Positions 22,246 to 33,466 of a stretch of 64,000 bases of DNA are shown here, one piece after another. The stretch is from NCBI GenBank assembly GCA_963556255.1, contig OY744607.1, positions 48,208,346-48,272,345 on the forward strand. The letters run 5' to 3'. The stretch's first letter is position 1. Each line of letters starts with the position of its first letter. The position numbers and the translations under genes were made by a program. The DNA comes from Allolobophora icterica (taxonomy: Eukaryota; Annelida; Clitellata; Crassiclitellata; Lumbricidae). The notes beneath the pieces were generated by a model. That model was not told the origin of the DNA and did no database searches. It saw nothing but the letters and a program-made list of their open reading frames with translations.

Positions 22246-22435
22246 GTGGAGGAGGAGGAGGAGGAGGAGGAGGAGGAGGAGGAGGAGGAGGAGGAGGAGG
22301 AGGAGGAGGAGAAGGAGAAGGAGAAGGAGAAGGAGAAGGAGAAGGAGAAGAAGAAGAAGAAGAAGAAGAAGAAGAAGAAGAAGAAGAAGAAGGAGAAGGA
22401 GGAGAAGGAGGAGGAGGAGCAGGAGCAGGAGCAGG

Positions 22436-22482
<47 letters not shown>

Positions 22483-22555
22483 AAGAAGAAGAAGAAGAAG
22501 AAGAAGAAGAAGAAGAAGAAGAAGAAGAAGAAGAAGAATAAGAAGAAGAAGAAGA
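22246..22555. repeat. (GGA)n/(GAA)n/(GCAGGA)n compound microsatellite
   Basis: ~310 bp of pure purine on the plus strand apart from a block of gcagga units: GGA units first, then GAAGGA, GAA, gcagga and GAA again. A purine tract of this length could form triplex DNA. All long frames here (poly-Gly, Arg, Glu, Leu) are repeat read-through. Confidence 0.97.
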
Positions 22556-23130
22556 GCAGTCCTATCAGCTAGTCTGACCGGCAACCATGGGTGTGAAGTA
22601 TTAACATCTTCATTTTCTTAGCCTCGGCATAAGACGGCGGATGGTCAGTCCTCTCTCACCATCACATCATCCCACCGACAATGTACGGCTAGTGTACTTA
22701 TTATAGCTGGGTTGTCTAGGGCAGCGGTTCTCAACCTTTTGAGACTCAAGGACCACTTATAAATTTTGTGTCTCGGTCGCGGACCACCACTAAAAATTTT
22801 GCAAAACAAATTAAACAAAATAAATTTTTTGCCATAAATCCGCTGCCATTCAACCGATTCTAGCGATTGAAATAAAACAGAAATTCACAAAGTTAACTAA
22901 ATTTGTCTGTTTGCATGTTTTTAATTGCAAAAATAAATAAATTATATATGCTTTGCTCGCGGACCACCAGGCAGATGGCCGCGGACCACCAGTGGTCCGC
23001 GGACCACAGGTTGAGAACCACTGGTCTAGGGGCGCTCGTGGAGCCGAAATATCTATACAAATTTCTGTCCTGGCAGGGGATTTGAACCACGACCTCTCGA
23101 TTGACGCTAAATACTACAATATCCAGCACC
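22556..23130 (-). repeat. tRNA-derived SINE family B, reversed, split by a hAT-like element
   Basis: The 3' portion (catgggtgtgaagtattaac, attttcttagcctcggcata) is at 22556-22720 and the tRNA-like head (ggcaggggatttgaaccacg, the complement of a B box) at 23065-23125. The two are separated by the insert 22722-23023 with its duplicated GTCTAGGG. The same family is intact in forward orientation at 42740-43010. Confidence 0.7.
22722..23023. mobile_element. hAT-like non-autonomous element (CAGTGGTTCTCAACC type)
   Basis: 302 bp, starting CAGCGGTTCTCAACCTTTT and ending AGGTTGAGAACCACTG, with a perfect 8-bp duplication GTCTAGGG (22714-22721, 23024-23031). These ends match the well-known hAT/Charlie-type terminus. 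Copies of ggaccaccag-like units lie near the right end. No coding sequence. Confidence 0.93.
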
Positions 23131-23189
23131 CTCGGAATATGTGACCCTTAATCTAACTCTAGAGAGGAAGCCACGTGTATTATATTTTG

Positions 23190-23420
23190 CCGACTTAATT
23201 GTCTTAGCCTCGGTATACGAAGGTGGTGGCCACTCCTCTCATCGAAATACCATCTCTCGTCAATAGTGTCAGGTCAGTGCCCTTATCTTGCAGCCAAGTT
23301 CGCTAAGAGGCTCAAGTGGAACAGCAAGTTCGAAACATCATTTTCGCCTGGCAGAGATTTGAACTCCCGATTTTGGAATTAACAGTCTACATATACTAAC
23401 CACCAGACCATCGAGCAGCT
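23190..23420 (-). repeat. SINE family B, reversed copy
   Basis: From the tcttagcctcggtatacgaa tail to the head with the complement of a B box (gcagagatttgaactcccga) and the complement of an A box (accaccagaccatcga) at 23340-23415. This gives a full-length reversed copy of the ~230-260 bp family B. Confidence 0.7.
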
Positions 23421-23649
23421 CGAGAAATGGCAAAGTAGAATGATACAGGAATGGCAGAATAAGTACCAAAGTTGTTGCACAATAATTACCCAAAATGGCA
23501 GAATAATTACATCCCAGAGGCCAAAACGGAATCAATTTTCAACACCAAGAGCACGTACAAGACCTAAGAAAACGCAGGTCAGAAGGTCACGAAACCCCAT
23601 TAGATCTAACAGTTAAGTTCAAGCTTGAATTAACAAACAGCTGCCTCTA

Positions 23650-23765
23650 ATGGTTGGTTGGTTAGTTGCTGTTTAACGACACTGTGTGACTGTGTCATAA
23701 CAGTGTCGACCTCCTTTAATTGTTATGACACAGTATCGTTAAACAGCAACTAACCAATCAACCAT
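23650..23765. mobile_element. 116-bp palindromic fold-back MITE
   Basis: The left arm ATGGTTGGTTGGTTAGTTGC continues GTTTAACGACACTGTG; the right arm is nearly its exact complement, ending TTAAACAGCAACTAACCAAT then CAACCAT. The whole unit could fold into one ~50-bp hairpin. A partial relative lies at about 38975-39020 (gtttggttggttgctgtttt). Confidence 0.85.
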
Positions 23766-24364
23766 GAGAGGTAGCCATTTGAAGAGTTAAAATAATCGTT
23801 AGTCCTCTGTTTAGAATTTTAGATAGATCAAATGAGGTAGGCCTATCTCGTGGATTTCGGCAAGACTATAACTACATTCACCCGAGATGCCAATCAACCC
23901 TCAGAGTGGCAGGAGTCGACAGGGCAGCATTACGTCAACGAAAGTGACACATTAATCAAGCCAGCCAACCTCAGCAACCCTCACTGATCCAAGTTGGGAG
24001 GAGTCAAGATGGGTTGCAAGCTGGCACCCATCTGTCAAGGATGAGAAGAGGAACTATCTGAATTCGTTCCCATGCAGGTAACAAAACACGAAAGAAGAGA
24101 AGCTAAGCACAGATACACGTATAGCCAACCACAGCATTATCTCGAGCAACGGGGTTAAGTGTTATGCAAAGCGATAACAAACGATAATGGGGTCTAGGTT
24201 CGCAAACCCATCGGGGCCACATTTCACAGATTTAAATCTCAGGATAGCATGGGCCTCAACCGGTGTTGCACTCGTTAAAACGGGAGGCGGTGGTCGACGT
24301 ATCTAAACTATAAATTCATTGAAAAATTAGCAGGTTCAAGGTTGACACCATATACGGTCGCTAA
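23766..24364. other. Intron, nothing recognised
   Basis: Single-copy-looking sequence with no exon, repeat array or mobile element that I can support. Confidence 0.4.
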
Positions 24365-24703
24365 CAGTGGCGGCGATCTTGTCTGAGAGGTGGGGGGGGG
24401 GACAAAGTCGGCCACGATCTCGTAGACCGTTTTTTTTAAATCTTAGCTATTCGTCTCCACAGAACTTTTTGGGCCGTTTTTCATTTCATCACTTTTTTCT
24501 TAAATTTTTGGGGGGACACTTCTGCTCAAAACAACTTTTCTGGTCAAAAAGGCACTCAAACTCATTTTCGCCCTTACACACAATTGCATTTCTTGCCCTT
24601 TTTTGATGTATCTTCTAAATTTGGGGGTCCGATGTATGGCGTGACCCCCACTCTTATAGGTGGGGGGTCTTGTCCCCCTCGACCCCCCTAGATCGCCGCC
24701 CAT
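24365..24703. mobile_element. MITE family 2 (GGCGGCGATC ends), full-length copy
   Basis: 339 bp, CAGTGGCGGCGATCTTG to GATCGCCGCCCAT, bounded by the perfect 9-bp repeat GGTCGCTAA (24356-24364, 24704-24712). The 46379 copy shows an 8-bp CTGAACAT. An 8-9 bp duplication fits hAT, Merlin or Mutator-type transposases; the family cannot be fixed further. Reverse orientation relative to copies at 20827 and 46379. Confidence 0.9.
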
Positions 24704-24792
24704 GGTCGCTAAAGAATAAACGTGTAACACTTGCAGTGAGCGCATATATGTGGTGAATTTAGTTATATTAACTTGCGCTTTATAAATCTTCC

Positions 24793-24961
<169 letters not shown>

Positions 24962-26793
24962 AGACTGCTAACCGTAGAAGTGAACAAGAACAGTCCCTTA
25001 AGCTAACCCCAAGAGTGTGTATGAAGTGCTAGCGACTTCATTTTCTTAGCCTTGGCATATGAGGGAGAGTGGTCATGCAGTCCTCTAGGATTTTAGTCAT
25101 ACTCTTGATCTGGTCATCAAGTCAACTGTTCTGTCTCACAGTAGGCAGAGCTTGTTATAGATGATCCATATGGGAAAGACGCACCTCTGCCGCCTGAACG
25201 GCGTAAGAAGAGCAGTCCCTTAATTAATTAAGCTAAACCAGCGAGGTAGCTATGGGTACGAAGTGTTAATGACTTCATTTTCTTAGCTTTAGGTCAGTTG
25301 CAGCCAATGTGTAGCACTTCTGAGAGTGAATTAAAACACAGAAGTATAGCGTATAGTAAATCTCCAGAGTTTCTCAACATCATTCATTTCACTCATTCAC
25401 CCAGTCTAGAGCAGAATTTATATATCCTCTCTGAAAGGTATCTGCTCAAAGACGCTGCCAGTCCACCCTTGGTGACAGAGAATCGTTTTCAAGGGTCTGT
25501 GAAAGGCAGATGATACATTCTTCATCAGAAGGAAATGCACATCCAGCGGATGGCCGCCATTCAAGGTTGACGACCCAACCACTGAAAAGACACGACGCTG
25601 CATTGTTAATTGTGTGCAAAAACAGGCAGGCATAACTTCCTATGTTATTTCTTTCATTTCCTCTCATTTCCTTTCCTGCCTGCCTGCCTGCCCCAAACCG
25701 GCAGCCTGTATTGTTGTTTTCTCTGCCTTGCTCTCTCTATTTCTAGCGCTCTGTTTAAGAGCCGTTTTCAACAGCTACTCACGGAGCAGCCGCGAGTCCT
25801 AAGCAACCAGCCGGCCAGCCAGTCGACCCACAGGCATCTAGTGAGGAAGAAATTCGGCCTCGATTAGCATCTCAGCTCTGGATTCTGTCCGTCAGTCGCC
25901 AAGACAAGCGCATGATTGTTCAGTCTTAATTCGGCAGCTGTTTTCCACAGTGAACGATCAGTGTAATAATTAAGGCCGAGTTGGTCAGAGGGCACAGGTA
26001 TAGCCAAAATATGAAAAAATGTCTGCCCTGTCGGGAATTTGAATCCCATACCTTCGATCGACAGTCCAGCACACTAACTACTAGACCATCGTGCACCCTT
26101 TGTTGTAGTGAAACAGAGGGTTAAGCACAACGAGACATGGGTGCTTAACTTTACCCTTCCTTAGAGCGAGCCTCGGAGTTATGGGGCCACGTGGAAGTTT
26201 GGCCTTGGCTTGTAATCGAAGACCGGGTAGTAAGTAGGTGTTTGGCATGGCAGGGCATCTAAGTAAAGTCCAGGAACTGAAAGGGGCATAGGATCTGTCC
26301 CTCTGGCATTCTGTACCCCAACTACTGATACCACGACACAGTTGCTACATATAGGAATGTGGGCGTTGCACAAGCTGCCCCTAAGGGGTTATCTGGACAA
26401 TTTATCCATACCCATAAACCAACGATCAAGTAGGCCCTCGTATGCAGGCGTGGGTATGCTGTGGCCCAAGAACTCATTTAAGGAAATAGTCTCTGACAGA
26501 TTAGCCAACAGATAAACCTGAGCTAATGGAAATGACTCACGCATTACTCAGGAACCATAGAAGGAATAACCTCAGAGTCCATAATTATCCTTTGCCGGCC
26601 AAAGTAAATGATATTAATATAATATAATATAACATAATATAATATATTATAACAAGGTTCTTAGGTGGTTCAGAAGACTGTAATATATCTTACGATCACT
26701 GCAATTTAACCTGGAATGCTTAATAGCCCATCTCTCCTAGTTGCCTCTTGAAAGCTGTGTTAGTGTCCACTGAAACAGTATTATCATCCAAAC
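24962..26793. other. Intron with SINE family B fragments
   Basis: Truncated reversed copies of family B tails at 24990-25060 and 25205-25290 (agcagtcccttaa, then aagtgttaatgacttcattt). A reversed tRNA-like head is at 26015-26100 (cgggaatttgaatcccatac, then ctagaccatcgtgca). 26610-26650 is AT-rich. No exon seen. Confidence 0.55.
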
Positions 26794-27236
26794 TAGGGGT
26801 CCACTGGAAATCCCGTTTCCGGAACTATTCGCCTCGGCAAATACTGTAGTCGCAAATAGTTGCAAGAAATTTTTTCTTCAAAAAAATTGTTTCTTTAAAA
26901 ACTTATTCAATAAACTTACGTATATAAATTTATAAATGTTCAGCCTTAAAACAATTACACATCCATTGAATTCAATTCCATTTTCTTGAAATTATGTCAA
27001 TTTATTGAATTTAATGCAATTTTAGAAAACTTCACAACTGCACAGAAATGACTAAAATTCAAAATGTATCAGTCACTTGTTACAAATACACAAATTTATT
27101 TAGATAATTTTTTATTACATGAAAATGTGAAGCTTCGCATATGGAACAAATGGTACCCAGTTCGTTGCAGTCAAATAGTACATCCAAATACTGGGATTCG
27201 GTGCTCGGTGGAAAATGTCTTTCCGGTGGACCCCTA
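26794..27236. mobile_element. hAT-like MITE with TAGGGGTCCAC ends
   Basis: 443 bp; the left end TAGGGGTCCACTGGAAA and the right end GGTGGACCCCTA are inverted, and a perfect 8-bp duplication ATCCAAAC flanks it (26786-26793, 27237-27244). AT-rich interior, no transposase. I recognised only this copy in the window. Confidence 0.9.
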
Positions 27237-27707
27237 ATCCAAACCATTCCAAAACTCCTCAACTCTTGCACTGAATAATTTCTGCCCCAATGTTTCTTTC
27301 GGTTTCTTAAATAATTGATAGATGTCTTCGAGTCGCCTTATTTTGTGCTAATTTCAAGAACCCCTCTAACTGCACAGCCTCCTGTCCAGTGAAAATTTAT
27401 AAGCTTCAATTAGGTCTCCACTGCTTCACCCTCTCTCTAATGCTGTTAGTTCACACCATTTCAACCTTTCATCCTAGCTCAAGTCCTTGTATCCCAAATA
27501 ATTTATGTAGCTCCTCTTTAAACAAAAAAACTGCATTTGATATTGCTCTCTTTACAAAGTTCAGAAGTGCAGACATAACCATGCAACAGAACAGACAGAA
27601 TATCTCTATGGCGCTGAGCAATTCTGGGTGACAGACAATGCACAAGGTCTTAACTTCTTAAAACTTAATGTAACATCGTTTGGCTCCGTCCATTGACATC
27701 TTGTGGG

Positions 27708-27945
27708 GCGTGGTGGCTCAGTGGTAAGTTCGGCGCCTTGTGACCGGAGGGTTGCAGGTTCGAATTCCACTCTAGCCGCTGCGTACGGACCTTGGGCAAG
27801 TCCTTCACTCGCAATTGCTCGTGGCGCTTCGGCGTGAAAATTCCGGCACAGTATCAAATGCTGTAGTCGGGAGCGCCTCTGAGTAGTCGTTGACTTCGAG
27901 AGGCGCTATAGAAATGTCCGGAATAAACAAATAAATAAAAATCTT
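27708..27945 (+). repeat. tRNA-derived SINE family A, well-preserved copy
   Basis: The head contains a clear RNA polymerase III A box (gtggctcagtggtaag) and B box (ggttcgaattcc). The body follows with accttgggcaagtccttcac, and it ends gagaggcgctatagaaatgt then an A/AAAT-rich tail. Other copies: 39630-39890 and 41370-41575 forward, 40968-41150 and 61185-61375 reversed. Transcription by Pol III from the internal promoter is expected for this class. Confidence 0.88.
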
Positions 27946-28718
27946 GTGCTTTTGACACCGGCGCTACAGAAGTTGCTAACTACAATTTCCTTACAGATGA
28001 ACTTGTAGTTCTTAACGGCGCTATACAAATCGTCTTATTATTATTAGTTATTATTATTATTATTATTATTTTATTAAATGGGCTCAACCATCATAACATT
28101 GGTGCTTTCACGAGGGACAAACGGCTCTACAAAAATGTTCATCACATACATAAACATACATCAATCAATCAGTCAATCAAACAATCACATCAATCGATCA
28201 AATCAATCAATCACTCAACTCTTTCTATTAATCCTATACAACAGTATACATAGCATGTCAAATTTTACAGACATGTAAGAAATAACTTGGATTCAACTGG
28301 CAGACGCAGAAACGACCAATACATCTATATGTATGCATGCACACATACAATACATAATTAATTGATTTATCAGTTAATAGTTCTAACAATAATTAACAAC
28401 TTTTATGGCATTGGTGTCTAATGCACACCAAAACCAAACCGTGGTCAGGTTTCCATCAGAGCCCAAAATTTGTAATTGGAATTAGTAACTTCTATTGCGC
28501 CGGTGTCTAATGCACAAGGCATCAACCGATGGCACACAAAAACCAAGTCGTAATCAGCTCAATATCCAGAAGAGCAGTCCATAAGCATGCTTACGGGGAG
28601 TACCGACATACCTCTGTGTCAACTTGTCGTGTATAGGTTGAAAGAATGGGACTGATTGGATGAAGATAGGAAATTTGTAATTGTAACATTCCGACAACAA
28701 TTAACTGCTCACGCTCAC
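27946..28718. other. Intron with ATT microsatellite and dispersed SINE-like repeats
   Basis: 28035-28075 is ATT-rich; 28160-28220 is an imperfect (AATC)n run; 28400-28590 holds two partial copies of the gtgtctaatgcaca / ggcatcaaccgatggcac repeat. No exon before the donor at 28719. Confidence 0.6.
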
Positions 28719-28980
28719 CGATTTCACCAGCCACCGTCACTCCCGTGGTGACTGTACTGGGTGGTGTGGTAGAGGTAGGAGTTGGTACTTTGGTGCTGGT
28801 TGGAAGAGGAGAGGACCCACTCATTTCCTCCTCTTCGTCGGCTGAGCCTGGTTCGTCCATCAGCATCAGAGCCTCATCTCCGGTCCGGTTGCCTAGGGAG
28901 GAAGGTGGTGGTGCTGCGACTGTGGCGTTGTCGCCATCTCGCTTTACTTGCAAATTGTCTTCAAATTCAAAGTCCGTTTC
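28719..28980 (-). CDS. Acidic, Thr/Pro/Ser-rich linker exon of the SEA-LDLa gene
   Basis: The acceptor is tgtttag before 28980 and the donor is ATCG|GTGAGC after 28719; 262 nt, phase 0 in and phase 1 out. The peptide starts with an acidic run (ETDFEFEDN), holds two NxT sequons (DNATV, GNRTG), a DEEEEM cluster, then a Thr/Pro/Ser stretch (PTSTKVPTPTSTTPPSTVTT) typical of O-glycosylated mucin-like linkers. The phase-0 start joins exactly to the phase-0 end of the signal-peptide exon (43580), and the phase-1 end to the SEA exon (21721). Confidence 0.82.
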
Positions 28981-29039
28981 CTAAACAGTTGACAGAAAGG
29001 AAATGTGCTAGTAGAAGAACTTCAATTACAATTGTCACA

Positions 29040-29112
29040 TACATGTAGGCTATGCAGCATTGTGTGTGCGTGCGTTTGTAGTTTGTGTGTGAGTGTGTAT
29101 GCGCCCGCAAGT

Positions 29113-29200
<88 letters not shown>

Positions 29201-29260
29201 GTGTGTGTGTGCGTGTGTGTGCGCGTGTGCGTGTGTGTGTGTGTGGATAGATGGATGAAT
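29040..29260. repeat. (GT)n microsatellite
   Basis: Nearly pure GT from about 29113 to 29245 with a few gc interruptions; the Cys-Val and Thr-His frames are artefacts. Confidence 0.97.
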
Positions 29261-29299
29261 GATTGGATGTATGCATTCGTGCATACATTCATGAAAAAA

Positions 29300-30921
29300 C
29301 TGCTTTAATCATTCGACACTCATCAGATGCCGATAATGGATACTTACTTACTTACTTGTTCACTTTACTCACTCACAACCAATTTACCATTTAACTGACG
29401 ACAACAAGTCGGTCTTGACAAAGCCGCGTTGTAAAACAGAAAAGGAGATTGCACAAGCTATCCGTCAAGATTCTGAGGAAGGTTGAGAGCTGAGATCAAG
29501 TGTAGAACTTACTCCAAGATAAGATTTCTACTTCAGCGCATTCCCATCAGCAGAGGGATCTTAGAGACTACTCGAAACAATCAACAGTTGTAGTACTCAT
29601 TCAGGAGCTACTTCAATAATCTACTCTAATCTAATCTAATGACTTCATGAGTGCTGCAGATGCACTGCGTAAGGCATCGTACCCTGACCAGGGCACCCCT
29701 CCGCCGTCCAGTCTCTATCATCCCAGACGGAAGCCGTCTCAGCAGCTCCTCTGCCTCATTCTCTCCCAGTTCTTCTGGCAGCAGGACTTGGTTCTTCACT
29801 CTGAACAACCCATCTGACATGACGCAGTGCTCGTGAATAAGCTGGTGCCCTGTGCTTCGGTTTTAAGTAATGCTTTATAAAGCTGGAGTATACGATTATG
29901 ATTATGACAATCGTAACCATAGTCAAAATCGCTATCTGCTGGAGAACTCTACCTTCAATGCAAATAGGTCAGCAAACCCAAAAATCAGGTTACCTTACCT
30001 TAGCTTAGCTTAGCTTAGCTTAGCTTAGCTTACCTTATCCTAGTGCCACACAGCATGCTGTTTTGTGTTAAGTACATCAAATAAACTGATTTCATTACCG
30101 GTGATAATTATAATCTTTCAATAGTGCACTTATTGTATCCATCACTGAGTTCAGTACTTGATACACATTGTCAAAGGCTTTCTGTGGCTGACCGACAGGG
30201 ACAGTGAAACATAGAATGATACTGACAAACACGTACACAAGGACAAAGTCACACACACCCCATACACAAAGACAAACGCACACATGCATACCTACACAAG
30301 GACAAACAAATGCACATACACAAGGACACAAGCATACACACATACACAAGGACAAATGTACACACATATACAAGGACAAGCACACACATACAGTGTGATA
30401 CACAAGGACAAACGCAAACACATACACATACACCAGGACAAACACACACATATACACACACAAACACAGACAAGGACAAACACGTCTAAATATACTGCCG
30501 ACAAAGACCTTTTCTCCACCTTATTAGTCACTAATCACATCTCCTGGCCTGCTTATTTATCTGGTCTCAGGGAAGGTGTACCTGGGGTCAAGATCTGCGC
30601 CACTTACAGGCCAAGCATAGCAAGATCAGAAGAATTGGCAAATGCTCGAACGACACTGAAACAACTGCATTGCACCATGGTCGACGAGTACAGCACCCCC
30701 ACACGTGCGAAACCACAGCCTCTTAGAGTGGTCACCTGGGTGTCAAATTCCACTATCACTTAAATAGATGTACATATACACAATACATGACAGTCTGTGA
30801 CAGCTATCGATGTTTATGGGGCAGCCTCTGTGGAAAGCTGTAATGTTCAAAGGATAGCAATAACACAACAACAACATGTTAACAATAAGAAAAACTGAAA
30901 CAATAATTAAGAACAATTTAC
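29300..30921. other. Intron with a degenerate retroelement tail; two possible but unsupported exons
   Basis: 29640-29900 matches the LINE/SINE-type tail at 12590-12760 (cagctcctctgcctc, then cttctggcagcaggacttgg, then gtgaataagctggtgccctg). 30005-30035 is (AGCTT)n. 30230-30480 is an ACAC-rich array. Minus-strand stretches at 30110-30195 and 30602-30745 have splice-like borders, but their phases do not fit the gene model. Confidence 0.5.
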
Positions 30922-31330
<409 letters not shown>

Positions 31331-33235
31331 CTGCACATGACTGACAACACTGACAGCTGACAGGAACAGATTAAGATTAATAAGGTAACTGAATAGAACA
31401 CCGGATATTAACATATCAACGTACATACATAAAATTATACTTATTTATTTGCGAGATATAATTTATCGTGGTTACCACAGATCGACCTCCTAAATACTAC
31501 TCAACTTTATCAAAGTTACTAATTACCTGGGTGGGGTAACTGGCCAGCTAATCACCAGCTCCAGTTAAGTCAAAGCCTAGAACAGGACCTGTGCAATGCC
31601 ATGGGTTCAGTCTTTATGGCCTCAACTTCCCGAGTCCAATAGGCATCCCAAAGGTCATGCCCTTGCTCTTCCAGAGAAGGAGCCCTACTCCAGACCATGT
31701 TCGTCACAGGGCACTGACCAACCTAACTAACCTCCTCAGGGTCTATCACCTGCCCCCGTCACGCATCACCTGAATAATGTCATACCCCGCCACTCTGAGG
31801 AAATTCCTCAGTGCAACTTCCCCTACCCCATCTGACTTATTATCAGGAAGGAAAATTTAAACTATAAATTTAAAACCATTTAAATGAAATTTGTCTAAAC
31901 TGAACAGTCACCACCATGTTACATAAGATAACACAAAACTTTCTAATACAATACAAATCTCGTAAGAACTGTGATCATAAAACTCCACATGACGCCATAG
32001 AAGTCATTAGATCAGATTAGATTAGATTAGATTAGATTAGATTAGATTAGATTAGATGTCTAGTGCTCCATTAAAGCTAACTTCTATGAACCAGCTTATT
32101 TACAGGCACTCAATCAGAAACAGAAGTTAAAAGCTTTAAAAACAGCAGAGATTATTTTTAAAATTACGGATTATAATTAAGATTTAAGTTATAAAGATGC
32201 AATTGGCAAAGCTGTTTCTTATCTATTATTTGTTTTTCTATTTGCGTGTTTTTTTGCACACACTGCAGTTGCAAGGTTAGTAAATCTGAGATGTGAGACA
32301 ATGGTGCAGAACAACTTGTTGAGGGTGCCAAGGAGTCTACACAGCAGGGTTGAACTAGCAATCGTCGGCACACCAACTCAGACCACTTGCCACACAATAG
32401 ACCACCTTGTTCATCTGTTAATAGGGGAGTCCAAGGACCTAAAGGGATTAAGAGACTAGGAAATGGACATTCCAGGCACTGGAGGCCATTGAAGCTGAAC
32501 GCTAACCAGGGAACAGTCGGCTTCAGCCACTGCCTCCGATAAGACAGAACATTAGAGAATGATAAGCCATTGTAGATTCATATAAGGCTGGTCTTGATCA
32601 ATGTTCTAAGGCTGCTCCACTCGTTCCCTGCAGCTATCACAGCTAAATTGGCTTATCCAACTCGGCGGCACGGGTCAGTTGTGGGTGGATGTTATTGTTG
32701 CAAGACGCTTGGAGGGACGCAACTGAACTTCACCCATTGGGACACTGGTCTAGAATAATCTAGATCTCTAAGTGTTTGGATTGGGTTTTAAAAAAACGAG
32801 ATCTGTTTCTTACAAGTCAGGATTAGTTCCTCTGTTTAAAATCCAGTATGCAAAATGTAAGGCAAGCTGACAGTAGCATGCTTCTGTTTCCCTTAAAGGC
32901 AGAACATCATGGTTCAACATTCTTTTGGCTGAACTGCAAGCATGGCAATGACAACACAGGTATAGTACCATTATGTCTCCTACACGGCTAAAAACAGAGA
33001 CCACACTCACACCATGATTGAAACCCTAGTTGAACCGATGCATGAAAGTTGATCATCTTTGCTTTATATTCAAAATTTACTATTTCTGCATTCGCTCTTT
33101 ACTGTGTACTGTATGCATGCTTGTCAGATGGAAATAAAGGTTACTTACTCACTCACTCACTCATTCTAACTCACAACTCACTCACTTGCTCGATTGTTCG
33201 CTCCAGATACTCACTTGCTCAGTTGCACGTTCGCT
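31331..33235. other. Intron, little recognised
   Basis: (AGATT)n at 32015-32057, preceded by the SINE-like cgccatagaagtcattagat. The rest looks like single-copy non-coding sequence; the open frame at 31591-31773 (+) has no recognisable feature. Confidence 0.45.
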
Positions 33236-33466
33236 CGCTCGCTCACTCACTCACTCACTCACTCACTCACTCACTCACTCACTCACTCACTCACTCACTC
33301 ACTCACTCACTCACTCACTCACTCACTCACTCACTCACTCACTCACTCACTCACTCACTCACTCACTCACTCACTCACTCACTCACTCACTCACTCACTC
33401 ACTCACTCACTCACTCACTCACTCACTCACTCACTCACTCACTCACTCACTCACTCACTCACTGTT
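33236..33466. repeat. (CACT)n microsatellite, ~230 bp
   Basis: Uninterrupted CACT from about 33240 to 33463, with degenerate CACT units on both sides (33140-33235 and 33600-33662). Confidence 0.98.

Noticed and set aside
22024..22621. Poly-Leu, poly-Glu, poly-Arg and poly-Gly frames
   Set aside because: Purine-tract microsatellite read in several frames.
27708..27790. A functional tRNA gene, suggested by clear A and B boxes
   Set aside because: The sequence continues into a repeated SINE body with related copies elsewhere, and I could not fold a proper cloverleaf with an acceptor stem.
30109..30196. Possible exon on the minus strand (AFDNVYQVLNSVMDTISALL) with a CAG acceptor and CG|GTAATG donor
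   Set aside because: Starts phase 0 but ends phase 2, which does not fit the phase-0 start of the 28980 exon; exons 43580 and 28980 join directly in phase 0. It could be an alternative exon, but there is no support.
30602..30745. Possible minus-strand exon with a strong GTAAGT donor
   Set aside because: Ends in phase 2 and no downstream exon accepts it; the peptide has no recognisable feature, and the opposite strand is equally open.
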